Assembly (NCBI GenBank): GCA_013178275.1
Contig: JABLWZ010000001.1
Span: 186,001-250,000, forward strand
DNA: 64,000 nucleotides
Direction of reading: 5' to 3'
DNA from: Bacillota bacterium
GTDB lineage: Bacteria > Bacillota > Ch66 > Ch109
The notes beneath the pieces are model-generated. The model saw only the letters and a list, made by a program, of their open reading frames with translations. It was not told where the DNA came from and ran no database searches. This document shows, in pieces, positions 50,911-58,621 of this stretch; the stretch's first letter is position 1, and each line of letters opens with the position of its first letter. The position numbers and the translations under genes are program-made.

Positions 50911-51060
50911 ATGGGGATATACTTTCGGCGGGATCCATATAAAGACAAGAACTGGTTTGAAACCTGCATACGCTGCCGGGAGTGGGCCGGTCAAGAGAAC
51001 CGTCCAACCGTCCCCGTTATCACCAGTGATCAGCCTCCTAGTACAACCCCCGGTCATTAA
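50911..51060 (+). CDS. 49-residue protein with CIRC motif behind the structured leader
   Basis: Short ORF from ATG 50911, preceded by GGGAAGTGAG. The product begins MGIYFRRDPYKDKNWFETC, has a CxxC (TCIRCREW, residues 19-22) and a Pro/Thr-rich tail ending TTPGH. Aromatic and charged residues suggest a genuine small protein, perhaps metal-binding, but no family is recognised and it may be remnant sequence. Its last 23 bp overlap the convergent membrane protein gene. The terminator 24 bp upstream would control it if the leader is regulatory. Confidence 0.4.
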   Translation: MGIYFRRDPYKDKNWFETCIRCREWAGQENRPTVPVITSDQPPSTTPGH

Positions 51061-51493
51061 CATGGCACTTGATGGACCTAGCCCTGCACAAAGACTCAAA
51101 GGTTTCTCGAATTTCTCTGCTTTTACGATACCTTTTGGGGTTAATATTAAACGGTTTTCCTTTTTTAGGTATTATCCTGATAAAAGGATTCAAGAATTCC
51201 ATCGCGATTGATGAAAAATAAACCTCCTCAATATCCTCCCACCTTATTTTATCCCTGCCACACTCGATAACTTCATCATCAAAATACAACTGTCCCGGTA
51301 TGTTAAAATAGGCGATGAAAGCGAAAACGGCAATTATAAAGTAGTAGAAAAAACTTACCTCTTCTGACAGCGTTCTTGAGTAAGCAAGAAGCAGCCCAAA
51401 TCCCACCAAACCCGAGACTGCTGAAAACAGCTGCCAGGAAAAATGCTTAATTCTATACTTATATCCCCTTTTTTTCACAACGCTTTCAACCAT
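51038..51493 (-). CDS. Small membrane protein, possible orphan RHS immunity protein
   Basis: 151 residues; no family recognised. Two adjacent membrane helices (about 20-65: WQLFSAVSGLVGFGLLLAYS and FFYYFIIAVFAFIAYF) are followed by a PH-like soluble domain (LYFDDEVIECGRDKIRWEDIEEVYFSS ... FRIIPKKGKPFNI). Start ATG 51493 lies 9 bp after the stop of an RHS C-terminal remnant, the position normally held by an RHS immunity gene. Its G+C is clearly lower than that of core genes. The immunity role is inferred from position only. Confidence 0.6.
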   Translation of the reverse strand: MVESVVKKRGYKYRIKHFSWQLFSAVSGLVGFGLLLAYSRTLSEEVSFFYYFIIAVFAFIAYFNIPGQLYFDDEVIECGRDKIRWEDIEEVYFSSIAMEFLNPFIRIIPKKGKPFNINPKRYRKSREIRETFESLCRARSIKCHVNDRGLY

Positions 51494-51502
51494 CGCACAT
51501 CC

Positions 51503-51710
51503 CTATTTGCCTTTCTTTATTGCCGAATTACTGATATACCTGTGAGCATCCCTGGTCAGGAACCGTCCTAACGTGGGGCTGTAATACCGGCTCCTCTCCT
51601 GATCTATCCAATTCCATTATATTTGAATTGGCCTCATGTGTATAGTGGTCATAGCTGTCCGAGATAGTCCCATACGCCGCCGGTTTTTCCTGACCCAGTT
51701 TTAGGTCAAC
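51503..51710 (-). pseudogene. RHS-repeat core remnant
   Basis: Minus-strand frame 51604-51503 reads DQERSRYYSPTLGRFLTRDA then 13 residues and a stop; RYYSPTLGRFLTRDA is the hallmark of the RHS repeat-associated core. Just upstream FKYNGI and similar RHS-like pieces lie in other frames with an in-frame TAA at 51619-51617, so the gene is frameshifted and truncated. The polymorphic toxin tip that should follow the core is missing. Confidence 0.8.
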
Positions 51711-51726
51711 TGCTCATTGCAAAACA

Positions 51727-51750
51727 AAAAACCTCTTGGCAGAGGTTTTT
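51727..51750. terminator. Bidirectional terminator
   Basis: AAAACCTCT / AGAGGTTTT with a TGGC loop, between the RHS remnant and the recombinase gene. Confidence 0.8.
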
Positions 51751-51779
51751 ACGTTATCTTTATGCCGGCATAGCTGTTT

Positions 51780-52352
51780 TCACAGGTTAAGGTTTATCTG
51801 CACCTGGTCCAGTTCTTCCTCGGTCACCCCGATGTACCTCAGGGTGATGCTGGGCGCCAGGTGGTTGAATATCTTCTGCAGGTGGGCCACATCCGTCCCC
51901 TGGCGGTAGGCGTGGTAGCCGAAGGTCTTGCGCAGGGTGTGGGTCCCGATGGGGCTGACTATCCCCACCCGCTGCGCCGCGTCGTTTAAAACCTGCCAGG
52001 CCTGGATGCGGCTGATCGGCTGGTTTTCCCCCTTGCGGGAGGCGAACAGGTACTGGTCCATCTTGATCCCGCGGACGCTTTCCATGTAGTCGTTGATGGC
52101 TCCCTTGACCGTCTGGTTGAGGATGAACTTCTTCCCCTGCCCGTTCTTCCGGTCATTCACGATCAGGAAGTCCTTGACCCGGTTCTTGCTGTCCACGACG
52201 TCGGTAACCTTTAACCGCAGCAGGTCGGATACCTTAAGCCCGGTGTTGATACCCAGGGTAAAAAGCAGGTAGTTGCGCGGGCTTTCTTTTTTCAGAATCC
52301 TCTTGATGGCGTCAATCTTTTTTACGTCACGAATTGGTTCCACTGTACTCAC
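51780..52352 (-). CDS. Short tyrosine recombinase/integrase family protein
   Basis: 190 residues from GTG 52352 (GGGAGG 10 nt upstream). It is only the catalytic domain, without the SAM-like N-terminal domain of XerC/D. Catalytic positions are HxxR in THTLRKTFGYH (H138, R141), H164 in IFNHLAPS and Y173 in LRYIGV. The first catalytic position, normally Arg in a GLRISELL motif, is Lys40 (INTGLKVSDLL). Short integrases of this kind are common in Bacillota accessory regions. It is next to an RHS remnant. Whether it is active is uncertain because of the Lys substitution. Confidence 0.8.
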   Translation of the reverse strand: MSTVEPIRDVKKIDAIKRILKKESPRNYLLFTLGINTGLKVSDLLRLKVTDVVDSKNRVKDFLIVNDRKNGQGKKFILNQTVKGAINDYMESVRGIKMDQYLFASRKGENQPISRIQAWQVLNDAAQRVGIVSPIGTHTLRKTFGYHAYRQGTDVAHLQKIFNHLAPSITLRYIGVTEEELDQVQINLNL

Positions 52353-52624
52353 TTTTCGGATACCTCCCAATACTGATATCTTGCCCTCGCTCGCATCAGG
52401 GCGCCCCTCTCTTTACCAGATACTTGATTCACCTGCATCCAGACGGTCCTCGGTTTTTATATAAATCCATCGAGATAATAGTATTTTATTCTGTTCACTG
52501 TTTTATAGTTAAACTAACATATTTATACTATTTATACAAGTTCTTTCTGAAGGCGAGCGGTGTAAATTATTTTTACACTATATAGCTGCTGTAATCATTT
52601 ATATGCATGTTCTTACGTCGGGGA
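52353..52624. other. AT-rich spacer, no gene seen
   Basis: Contains a strongly AT-rich stretch (about 52460-52580) with an inverted repeat GTGTAAA / TTTACAC (52560-52566 and 52572-52578). It probably holds the promoter and a possible operator of the recombinase gene. No reading frame with a ribosome site was found. Confidence 0.4.
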
Positions 52625-53185
52625 TTATTTTTTGGCGGAAAATCCGTAGCTCCCGGTGGGGGCCCCTACCCCGAGGTAGTCTATCTGCCCGTTGTACGCC
52701 ACCGGGTTGAACCTTTCATTGTCGATCCTTCCCCGGGGATCCAGCGCCGATTCATCGATATGGACGGCCAGCACCTCCGCCAGGAACAGGTCGTGGCTCC
52801 CCAGCTCCAGGACCTGCCGCACCTCGCACTCCAGGTTGACCGGGCATTCCTCGATCAGGGGCGGCGCCACCTTCGAGGCCGGCCGGGGGGTGAGCCCGGT
52901 GGCTGCGAACTTATCCACGTCGCGGCCCGACACCACCCCGCAGTAGTCGGTAACCCGCAGCAGGGACTGGGTCGGGAGGTTGATCACGAACTGCCGGTTC
53001 TTCTTGATCAACCCGTGTGAGTACCTGGACGGCCTGATGCCGATGCCCACCATCGGGGGCTCGGAGCACACCGTTCCCGCCCAGGCGATGGTGATGATGT
53101 TCGGCCGGTTCTGGTCATCGACCGAGGTTACCAGTACCACCGGCACCGGCTGCAGTGCTGTCGAGCCCGGCTTTTCTATCTTCAT
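52625..53185 (-). CDS. Flavin reductase-like FMN-binding flavoprotein
   Basis: 186 residues with the split-barrel flavin reductase fold: PVVLVTSVDDQNRPNIITIAWAGTVCSEPPMVGIGIRPSRYSH at the N terminus binds FMN, followed by FVINLPTQSLL and the conserved GxxSGRDVDKFAATGL region. These proteins bind FMN and may act in electron transfer or flavin reduction; no specific partner is visible. 35 bp separate it from the downstream gdpD-like gene on the same strand. Confidence 0.88.
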   Translation of the reverse strand: MKIEKPGSTALQPVPVVLVTSVDDQNRPNIITIAWAGTVCSEPPMVGIGIRPSRYSHGLIKKNRQFVINLPTQSLLRVTDYCGVVSGRDVDKFAATGLTPRPASKVAPPLIEECPVNLECEVRQVLELGSHDLFLAEVLAVHIDESALDPRGRIDNERFNPVAYNGQIDYLGVGAPTGSYGFSAKK

Positions 53186-53220
53186 CCCGTTTTCCTCCTC
53201 TATATTTTTTTAAGCAGTCT

Positions 53221-53955
53221 TCATCCGCTCAGTCCGTCCCTGATGTCGATCGCTTTCTGTGCGTGATCGGTTATCACCACATCTACCCGCCAGCGGCAGA
53301 ACCTCTCGATCAGACGGGGTTGGTTCACCGTCCAGATATAGAGGGGTATCCGTTTTGCCGCGGCGGCCTTCACGAACCGGTAGCTGGCTAGGGCGTAGTG
53401 GGGCGCGAGGAAATCCGCGCCGCAGCGTTTTCGGCGTCTCCAGGGAAACATCTCCGTCAGCCTCGTGTTCAGTAGGTTGACCGGGTCCCTTTCTCCCAGC
53501 AGCAGGCCCACCGGCACCGCCGGGTCCATCTTTTTCAGCGCCGCCACCGTAGAGTCGTGGAAGGAGGTGCATACAAACCGTCCCCGCGGGATATGCTTTA
53601 AAACAGCGTCGAGGAAGTACTCTTCGTAGCCGGTTTCTTTCAGCTCGATGTCGAACCGGATGTGTCTGCCAAACTCCGCCAGGACTTCTTCCAGCCGCGG
53701 TATCTGGTAGTCCGCCAGGGACCCCAGTGCTCGGTAATCGACCTCCGCGATGACGTACTCCCGATTGTCTCTGGTGACGAAACGGTCGTGGTGGACCAGC
53801 AAAACCCCATCGGCGGACCTTCGTACGTCGATCTCTATCATGTCAGCCCCCAGCTCGACAGCCCGGGAAAATGCCTCCCGGGTGTTTTCGCGGGCTGAAT
53901 CGGTAGACCCTCGATGCGCGGCAATCAAGGGGATCGTCACTTTATCACCTGACAT
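53221..53955 (-). CDS. Glycerophosphodiester phosphodiesterase
   Basis: 244-residue TIM-barrel enzyme hydrolysing glycerophosphodiesters to glycerol-3-phosphate and an alcohol. IAAHRGSTDSARENTREAF carries the catalytic His and Glu/Arg; EIDVRRSADGVLLVHHD holds metal ligands and the second His; FDIELKETGYEEYF and the C-terminal LYIWTVNQPRLIERFCRWRVDVVITD complete the pattern. No signal peptide, so cytoplasmic. It follows in the same direction after a 180-bp gene-free stretch (53956-54142) in which I see only T-rich sequence and a weak 15-codon ORF at 54094. Confidence 0.92.
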   Translation of the reverse strand: MSGDKVTIPLIAAHRGSTDSARENTREAFSRAVELGADMIEIDVRRSADGVLLVHHDRFVTRDNREYVIAEVDYRALGSLADYQIPRLEEVLAEFGRHIRFDIELKETGYEEYFLDAVLKHIPRGRFVCTSFHDSTVAALKKMDPAVPVGLLLGERDPVNLLNTRLTEMFPWRRRKRCGADFLAPHYALASYRFVKAAAAKRIPLYIWTVNQPRLIERFCRWRVDVVITDHAQKAIDIRDGLSG

Positions 53956-54166
53956 AGGTCCTCCGGGTTATATTGTGCCATAAAATTAAAGGCTTTTTAC
54001 ATTTTTTTTGCAATTTTTTCTGGTTAACCTATTTTATTCATCTGGTTGGAGGTATATTTCTGCTCCCGGTTCTTGGCGGCCGGGGGGCAGGTAGATGTGG
54101 ACAGGACTTGCGAATAGTCAGTGCGGTTTAAGCAAAAGATAGATGAAAGGAGGTTCGTTTTCGCAT

Positions 54167-54547
54167 ATGAAAAACTTCAACGGGCTTTTGGCCAAGTTCA
54201 TCCTTTTCCCTTTGTTGGTATTCGTTTTCATACGGTTGATGCCCAATATGCTCAGTTTCTATACCCCGGGTCAGGTTATAACCCTTTCCTGGCTGGTCGG
54301 GCTTGCCCTTTACCTGATAGACTTGACCCGCTTGTCCAGTTGGGGACCGCTGAGCACTTCTTTGGCGGATTTTCTGGTGAGTGCGGTCATGGTCTGGGGC
54401 TTTGCCTTTATCGTCAAGGTATCCATCTACATCAATTTCTGGAGCGTGTTGCTGGTGGCTTTGGGGATAGCTGTACTAGAGTACCTGATCCACCGCTTCA
54501 TTCAATCCTTCCCGGTGGATCTACCCCAACAAAAACCGCGTCCCTAG
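54167..54547 (+). CDS. Small membrane protein, YndM/DUF2512-like
   Basis: 126 residues from ATG 54167; an AGGAGG lies 13 nt upstream. Four hydrophobic helices (FILFPLLVFVFIRLMP, VITLSWLVGLALYLIDL, TSLADFLVSAVMVWGFAFIV, WSVLLVALGIAVLEYLIH) and the pattern FIxFPL...GDLxIL-like match DUF2512 proteins. Sporulating Bacillota often carry it; role unknown. Convergent with, and overlapping by 4 bp, the riboswitch-linked small gene. Confidence 0.65.
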   Translation: MKNFNGLLAKFILFPLLVFVFIRLMPNMLSFYTPGQVITLSWLVGLALYLIDLTRLSSWGPLSTSLADFLVSAVMVWGFAFIVKVSIYINFWSVLLVALGIAVLEYLIHRFIQSFPVDLPQQKPRP

Positions 54548-54717
54548 TGCAGAACCCTTTTCAGTCTCGAGTTGTAGGTCAGCAGCCGCCGGGCCCGCAT
54601 GGTTCCTGCTTTCCTCTTCCCGGCCCTGGCGGTCGGAACGAAAAACAACCGGTAGAGCGCCTCTTTTTCCTCTGCGGTGAGGACCAGTGATATCTGGTTC
54701 CTGTTCAGAGCTATCAT
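54544..54717 (-). CDS. 57-residue basic protein downstream of a c-di-GMP riboswitch
   Basis: Begins MIALNRNQISLVLTAEEKEA at ATG 54717, after GGGGAAAGG; an upstream in-frame ATG lies inside the terminator hairpin and is unlikely. The product is strongly basic in its second half (ARAGKRKAGTMRARRLLTYNSRLKRVLH) with a short amphipathic N-terminal helix. No family is recognised. The c-di-GMP-I aptamer (54792-54890) and terminator hairpin upstream mean it is probably switched by c-di-GMP. It could also be a relic of a longer gene. Confidence 0.5.
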   Translation of the reverse strand: MIALNRNQISLVLTAEEKEALYRLFFVPTARAGKRKAGTMRARRLLTYNSRLKRVLH

Positions 54718-54749
54718 CCTTTCCCCGGTATTAATTGCCGAAGCAACAA

Positions 54750-54771
54750 GCCCCATCAATTGTGATGGGGC
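54750..54771 (-). terminator. Terminator hairpin of the riboswitch expression platform
   Basis: Minus strand GCCCCATCA-caat-TGATGGGGC, a 9-bp perfect stem, followed by TTGTTGCTT. It lies 20 nt after the aptamer and 33 nt before the ATG at 54717. Confidence 0.65.
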
Positions 54772-54791
54772 AAACAGTTCTCCCGTGAAGA

Positions 54792-54890
54792 CCGGTCATC
54801 CTCGGTGGCAACCAGGCTGGCATAGGTTTTACCTTTAGCCCCTTGGCTTTGCGTCACGCCCTTTCGGAGCGCTTTGCCCTTATCACAGAT
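54792..54890 (-). promoter_or_regulatory. Cyclic di-GMP-I (GEMM) riboswitch
   Basis: Minus-strand RNA carries the class signature: GGGCAAAGC (54879-54871), a GNRA tetraloop in CTCCGAAAGGG, the conserved GACGCAAAGCC (54855-54845), then CCTATGCCAGCCTGGTTGCC (54826-54807). These are the P2 receptor, tetraloop and P3 elements that bind c-di-GMP. A terminator hairpin follows at 54750-54771, so it should act by transcription attenuation on the 57-codon ORF. The 5' edge and P1 pairing are set only roughly. The rest of 54891-55066 shows an AT-rich region with no gene. Confidence 0.88.
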
Positions 54891-55066
54891 TTCCCTATTC
54901 TATTAACAGCAGTTCCGCATATTTTTATTATTATTTCAACATCTTTGTGCAAACTCCTCCTTGGTAAAGAAATATTTTACCGGGATGATTCTTTTGCCTT
55001 TTTTCCTGCAGGATTGTGGTTCAAAGTGTCGAAATACTAACGGATTAGTCAGCCTGGAGGAAAAAT

Positions 55067-56002
55067 ATGCGGGGAGATGCGGTCCGTTCAATCGTAGCGT
55101 TTGCGGTCATCCTTTCACTAATGGTGTTTTCTATCGCTCTGAGCACCGCTTCCGGAGCATGGTTGATTTCGATGGATGCACCTCTGGTTAAGGTTTCCAG
55201 TTCAGCGGCTGCTTCCTCTCCGCCGCCAGACCCGGCTCCCGCGCCTCCGCCCGTCGAGCAGACCGCGGCAAAGGCCCCCGATCCGCCGGCTGCCGAGCCG
55301 CCAGCTACGGAGCCGCCAGTTAAAGATCCCCCTCAAAACCCGACTGTCTCCGATGACTATCCATCTGACAAACCGATTAAAAACACCAACCCCTCGGCCA
55401 AAAAAATCGCTTTCCTGACCTTTGACGACGGTCCCTCCGAGGAGGTAACCCCGATAATCCTCGACGTGCTCCGCGAACACAAGGTTAAAGGAACCTTTTT
55501 CGTGGTCGGCTTCAACGCTGAGAGACACCCGGAAGTCCTGCAGCGGATAGCCGCCGAGGGCCACCGGATAGGGAACCACTCCTACAGCCACCGCATCAAG
55601 AGCATCTACCGGGACTCCAACGTCCTGCTGGATGAGATACAATCCTGCGACAACGCCATAGCCAGCGCGACCGGGCTTCACCCCCGGATCTTTCGGGCTC
55701 CCGGCGGCTCAAGGCCTTTCCTCAAGCCGGCTCTGGCGGCCAAGGTGACGGAGGCTGGATACCAGTACTTCGACTGGAACGTCTGCCCCGGCGATGCTGT
55801 GGTCAATGGACTGACCGCTGACCAAATGACCAGAATCACCCTGCAGCAGGCCAGCACCAAGAGTTATATCATCGTGCTGCTGCACGACTCTTACACGATG
55901 CAGCAGACAGCCAAGGCCCTGCCCCGGATCATCAAGGGCCTGCAGGAACAGGGTTTCACCTTCCAGGTGATCGAACCCGACACCGCGCCTATCCATTTTT
56001 AA
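55067..56002 (+). CDS. Secreted polysaccharide deacetylase
   Basis: 311 residues. N-terminal signal or anchor helix (9-30), a Pro/Ala-rich linker (about 45-110), and a NodB domain with FLTFDDGPSEE (Asp pair), GNHSYSHR (metal His), FRAPGGSRP, FDWNVCPGDAV and a late LLHDSYT. It removes acetyl groups from peptidoglycan or another wall glycan. ATG 55067 is 7 nt after GGAGG. It is next to a c-di-GMP riboswitch but on the opposite strand, so it is not directly controlled by it. Confidence 0.93.
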   Translation: MRGDAVRSIVAFAVILSLMVFSIALSTASGAWLISMDAPLVKVSSSAAASSPPPDPAPAPPPVEQTAAKAPDPPAAEPPATEPPVKDPPQNPTVSDDYPSDKPIKNTNPSAKKIAFLTFDDGPSEEVTPIILDVLREHKVKGTFFVVGFNAERHPEVLQRIAAEGHRIGNHSYSHRIKSIYRDSNVLLDEIQSCDNAIASATGLHPRIFRAPGGSRPFLKPALAAKVTEAGYQYFDWNVCPGDAVVNGLTADQMTRITLQQASTKSYIIVLLHDSYTMQQTAKALPRIIKGLQEQGFTFQVIEPDTAPIHF

Positions 56003-56111
56003 TCAGCCGCGGCCGACCCGGGTTCGCGGTCAATCGATGACCGCTGCCCGGTTTATTTTTTTTCTGGCGGGGCAGAATATTGTCGTCTATTTAAAAAAGG
56101 AGGAAGAGTTT

Positions 56112-56300
56112 ATGAAGATGATCGTGGACCAGGACCTCTGCATCGAGTGCGGCCAGTGCATCGATCTGTGCCCCGAGGTCTTCGACTGGAACGACGACGG
56201 AAAGGCTCAGTCCCAGGCCAGCGAGATCGACTCGGACAACGAGGCTTGTGCGATGGAGGCCGCTGAAAACTGTCCCACCGACGCCATCTTAGAGGCTTAA
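56112..56300 (+). CDS. Single-cluster [4Fe-4S] ferredoxin
   Basis: 62 residues from ATG 56112 (AGGAGGAAGAG upstream). Cys pattern CIECGQCIDLCPEVF near the N terminus and CPTD near the C terminus bind one [4Fe-4S] cluster, as in Thermotoga and Desulfovibrio type ferredoxins; the CAMEAAENCP region replaces the second cluster and may hold a disulfide. It is a small acidic electron carrier. It ends in a bidirectional terminator. Confidence 0.92.
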   Translation: MKMIVDQDLCIECGQCIDLCPEVFDWNDDGKAQSQASEIDSDNEACAMEAAENCPTDAILEA

Positions 56301-56319
56301 AAAAGCAGACGGCGAAGAA

Positions 56320-56362
56320 AAACGACGGGCTGGTCCTTTTATACGGACCAGCCCTCTTATTA
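56320..56362. terminator. Bidirectional terminator
   Basis: GGGCTGGTCC / GGACCAGCCC perfect 10-bp stem with an 8-nt loop between the convergent ferredoxin and EF-G-like genes, flanked by A-rich and T-rich tracts. Confidence 0.9.
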
Positions 56363-56383
56363 TCCAGCCGTTTATATAACCGG

Positions 56384-58432
56384 TTACTTTTCTTCCGCCT
56401 TCTCTGCCTTGCGGGCCGCGATGACCTTTTCCGCCATGTTGGGCGGCAGTTCCTCGTAGCCGGTGATGTCCATCTTGTAGAATCCGCGCCCCTGGGTCAT
56501 CGACTTCAGCTCGATGGCGTAGCGCTGCATCTCCGCCGCCGGGACCTGGGCCTTGATGATCTGGTACCTTCCCTTGGGCTCCATCCCGAGTATCCGTCCC
56601 CGCTTGCCGGTGAGGTCCCCCATGATGTCGCCCATGAACTGTTCGGGTATCGTTACCTCGACCTCGGCGATGGGTTCCAGCAGGGTCGGCTTCGCCTGCT
56701 CCATCCCCTTCTTCATGGCGATGATGGCGGCCAGCTTGAAGGAGAGTTCGTTGGAGTCGACGGTATGATAGGAACCGTCGTAGAGGTTGACCTTGACCCC
56801 GGAGACCGGGTATCCCGCGAGCACGCCCTCCGACATGAACTCCTTGACCCCTTTTTCCACCGCCGGCACGTACTGCTTCGGTACCGAACCGCCGAAGAGG
56901 CTCTCGGTGAACTCATATTCGTTGCCGGAGCCGGGGCTGATCTCCAGCCAGACATGGCCGTACTGGCCGTGGCCGCCGGTCTGCTTCTTGTGTTTTCCTT
57001 CGACCTTCACCGTGCCGCGGATGGTCTCGCGGTACGGGACGATCGGGTCTTTGGTGTTTACCTCCACCCCAAACTTGCGCTGGAGGCGTTCCAGGATGAT
57101 GTCCAGGTGGGATTCTCCCATCCCGGTGAGCAGGTTCTGACGGGTTTCGGGGTTCTTGGTCCAGCGGATCGACGGGTCTTCTTCCATCAAGCGGTTGATG
57201 GCGCTGCCCAGCTTGTCCTCGTCCCCCTTGCTCTTGGGCTCGATGGCCACCGAGAATCGGGGCTCGGGGAACTCGATCCCCTCCAGCTGCACCTGGTTGT
57301 TCTTCTGGCACAGGGTATCGCCGGTGGTGGTTTCGCCGAGCTTGGCGACCGCGGCGATGTCGCCCGCTTTGAGTTCGGTCACCGTGTCCTGGTTCTTACC
57401 CCGCATGACGAGTATCTGACCTATCTTCTCTTCCTTCTCCCGGTTGGCGTTGTAAAGGAAGCTGTCTGCCTTGATGGAACCGGAGAACAGTCTGAAGAAG
57501 CTGAGCTTGCCCACGTAGGGGTCGGCCAGGGTCTTAAAGATCAGCGCCGCGGTCGGTTCGGCGTTCAGGTTCTTGCCCTCGGCGGCCAGGGTGTCCGCGG
57601 GGGACGGCAGGGACTCGACTATCAGGTCGAGCAGCTGATGGACCCCGATGTTCTTACCCGCCGAACCGCAGAGCACGGGTACGACCGTCCCCTTGATGAT
57701 GGCGGCTTTCAGTCCCGCGTAGACCTCCTCCGGGGTCAGGGTCTCACCTTCCAGGTACTTGGTCAGCAGGTCGTCGTTGCCCTCGGCGGAGGACTCGACC
57801 AGCTGTTCACGCGCACTGGCGGCTTCATCCGCCATGTCCGCGGGTATCTCGGACTCCTTGAACTTGCCGCCCGCTTCCCAGGTGAAGGCCTTCATGTGCA
57901 GCAGGTCGACTATCCCGGTGAAGCTGTTCTCTGAACCGATGGGCAGCTGGATCGGCACCACCTTGTGGCCGAGGTTTTCCCGCATCTGCTCCAGGGTCCG
58001 GGAAAAGCTGGAGTTTTCCCGGTCGAGCTTGTTGATGAAGGCGATGCGCGGGATGTTGTGCTTCTCCGCCTCTTCCCAGTAGACCTCGGTTTGAACCTCT
58101 ACCCCCGATACGCCCTCCACCACAACGATCAGACTGTCCACCACCCGCATGGCCGCTTTTACCTCCGCGGCATAGTCGGCGAAGCCCGGGGTGTCGATCA
58201 GGTTTATCTTGTTATCCTTCCACTCTATCGGCACCAGGGTGGCGTTGATGGTCATCTTCCTTTTAATCTCTTCGGGATGAAAATCGCTGATAGTGGTTCC
58301 GTCCTCTACCTTTCCCACTCTGGTGGTGTGCCCTGCGTTAAAAGCCATGGTTTCCGCCAGTGAGGTCTTGCCGGCTCCGCCATGCGATATCAGAGCGACA
58401 TTGCGCAGTCTTTCGGTTGGGTATACCTTCAA
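56384..58432 (-). CDS. Elongation factor G-like translation GTPase (class II EF-G)
   Basis: 682 residues with all EF-G domains. The G1 loop is SHGGAGKTSLAE (16-27) rather than the AHIDAGKTT of the main EF-G; G3 is DTPGFADY, G4 NKLD. Domain II, the domain IV tip (KHKKQTGGHGQYGHVWLE) and domain V (EPIAEVEVTIPEQFMGDIMGDLTGKRGRI) are intact. This pattern marks the EF-G paralogues found beside canonical FusA in many Bacillota, which may act in ribosome recycling or under stress. No rps or tuf genes are near, as expected for the paralogue. Confidence 0.9.
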   Translation of the reverse strand: MKVYPTERLRNVALISHGGAGKTSLAETMAFNAGHTTRVGKVEDGTTISDFHPEEIKRKMTINATLVPIEWKDNKINLIDTPGFADYAAEVKAAMRVVDSLIVVVEGVSGVEVQTEVYWEEAEKHNIPRIAFINKLDRENSSFSRTLEQMRENLGHKVVPIQLPIGSENSFTGIVDLLHMKAFTWEAGGKFKESEIPADMADEAASAREQLVESSAEGNDDLLTKYLEGETLTPEEVYAGLKAAIIKGTVVPVLCGSAGKNIGVHQLLDLIVESLPSPADTLAAEGKNLNAEPTAALIFKTLADPYVGKLSFFRLFSGSIKADSFLYNANREKEEKIGQILVMRGKNQDTVTELKAGDIAAVAKLGETTTGDTLCQKNNQVQLEGIEFPEPRFSVAIEPKSKGDEDKLGSAINRLMEEDPSIRWTKNPETRQNLLTGMGESHLDIILERLQRKFGVEVNTKDPIVPYRETIRGTVKVEGKHKKQTGGHGQYGHVWLEISPGSGNEYEFTESLFGGSVPKQYVPAVEKGVKEFMSEGVLAGYPVSGVKVNLYDGSYHTVDSNELSFKLAAIIAMKKGMEQAKPTLLEPIAEVEVTIPEQFMGDIMGDLTGKRGRILGMEPKGRYQIIKAQVPAAEMQRYAIELKSMTQGRGFYKMDITGYEELPPNMAEKVIAARKAEKAEEK

Positions 58433-58621
58433 ACCTTTTCTCCTCCTTTATATTTAGGTATCTGTTTCACTTCATAGCTTCCCCAGTATATCAATGGTTA
58501 AGATACTCTAATACTTTACCAGATTCCGTAATGCGTAGTCAAGGGAGATTAGGGCCCGGCCGAGGATTCTTCTATTTGACCCCCTGGCAACATATGTATG
58601 ATTTGGAAAGGAGCGATCACG

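Noticed and set aside
50818-51099. 93-codon minus-strand frame
   Set aside because: Lies across the structured RNA terminator and the convergent genes, with no ribosome site.
54094-54141. 15-codon ORF before the DUF2512-like gene as a leader peptide
   Set aside because: No attenuator hairpins or codon bias that would support regulatory translation.
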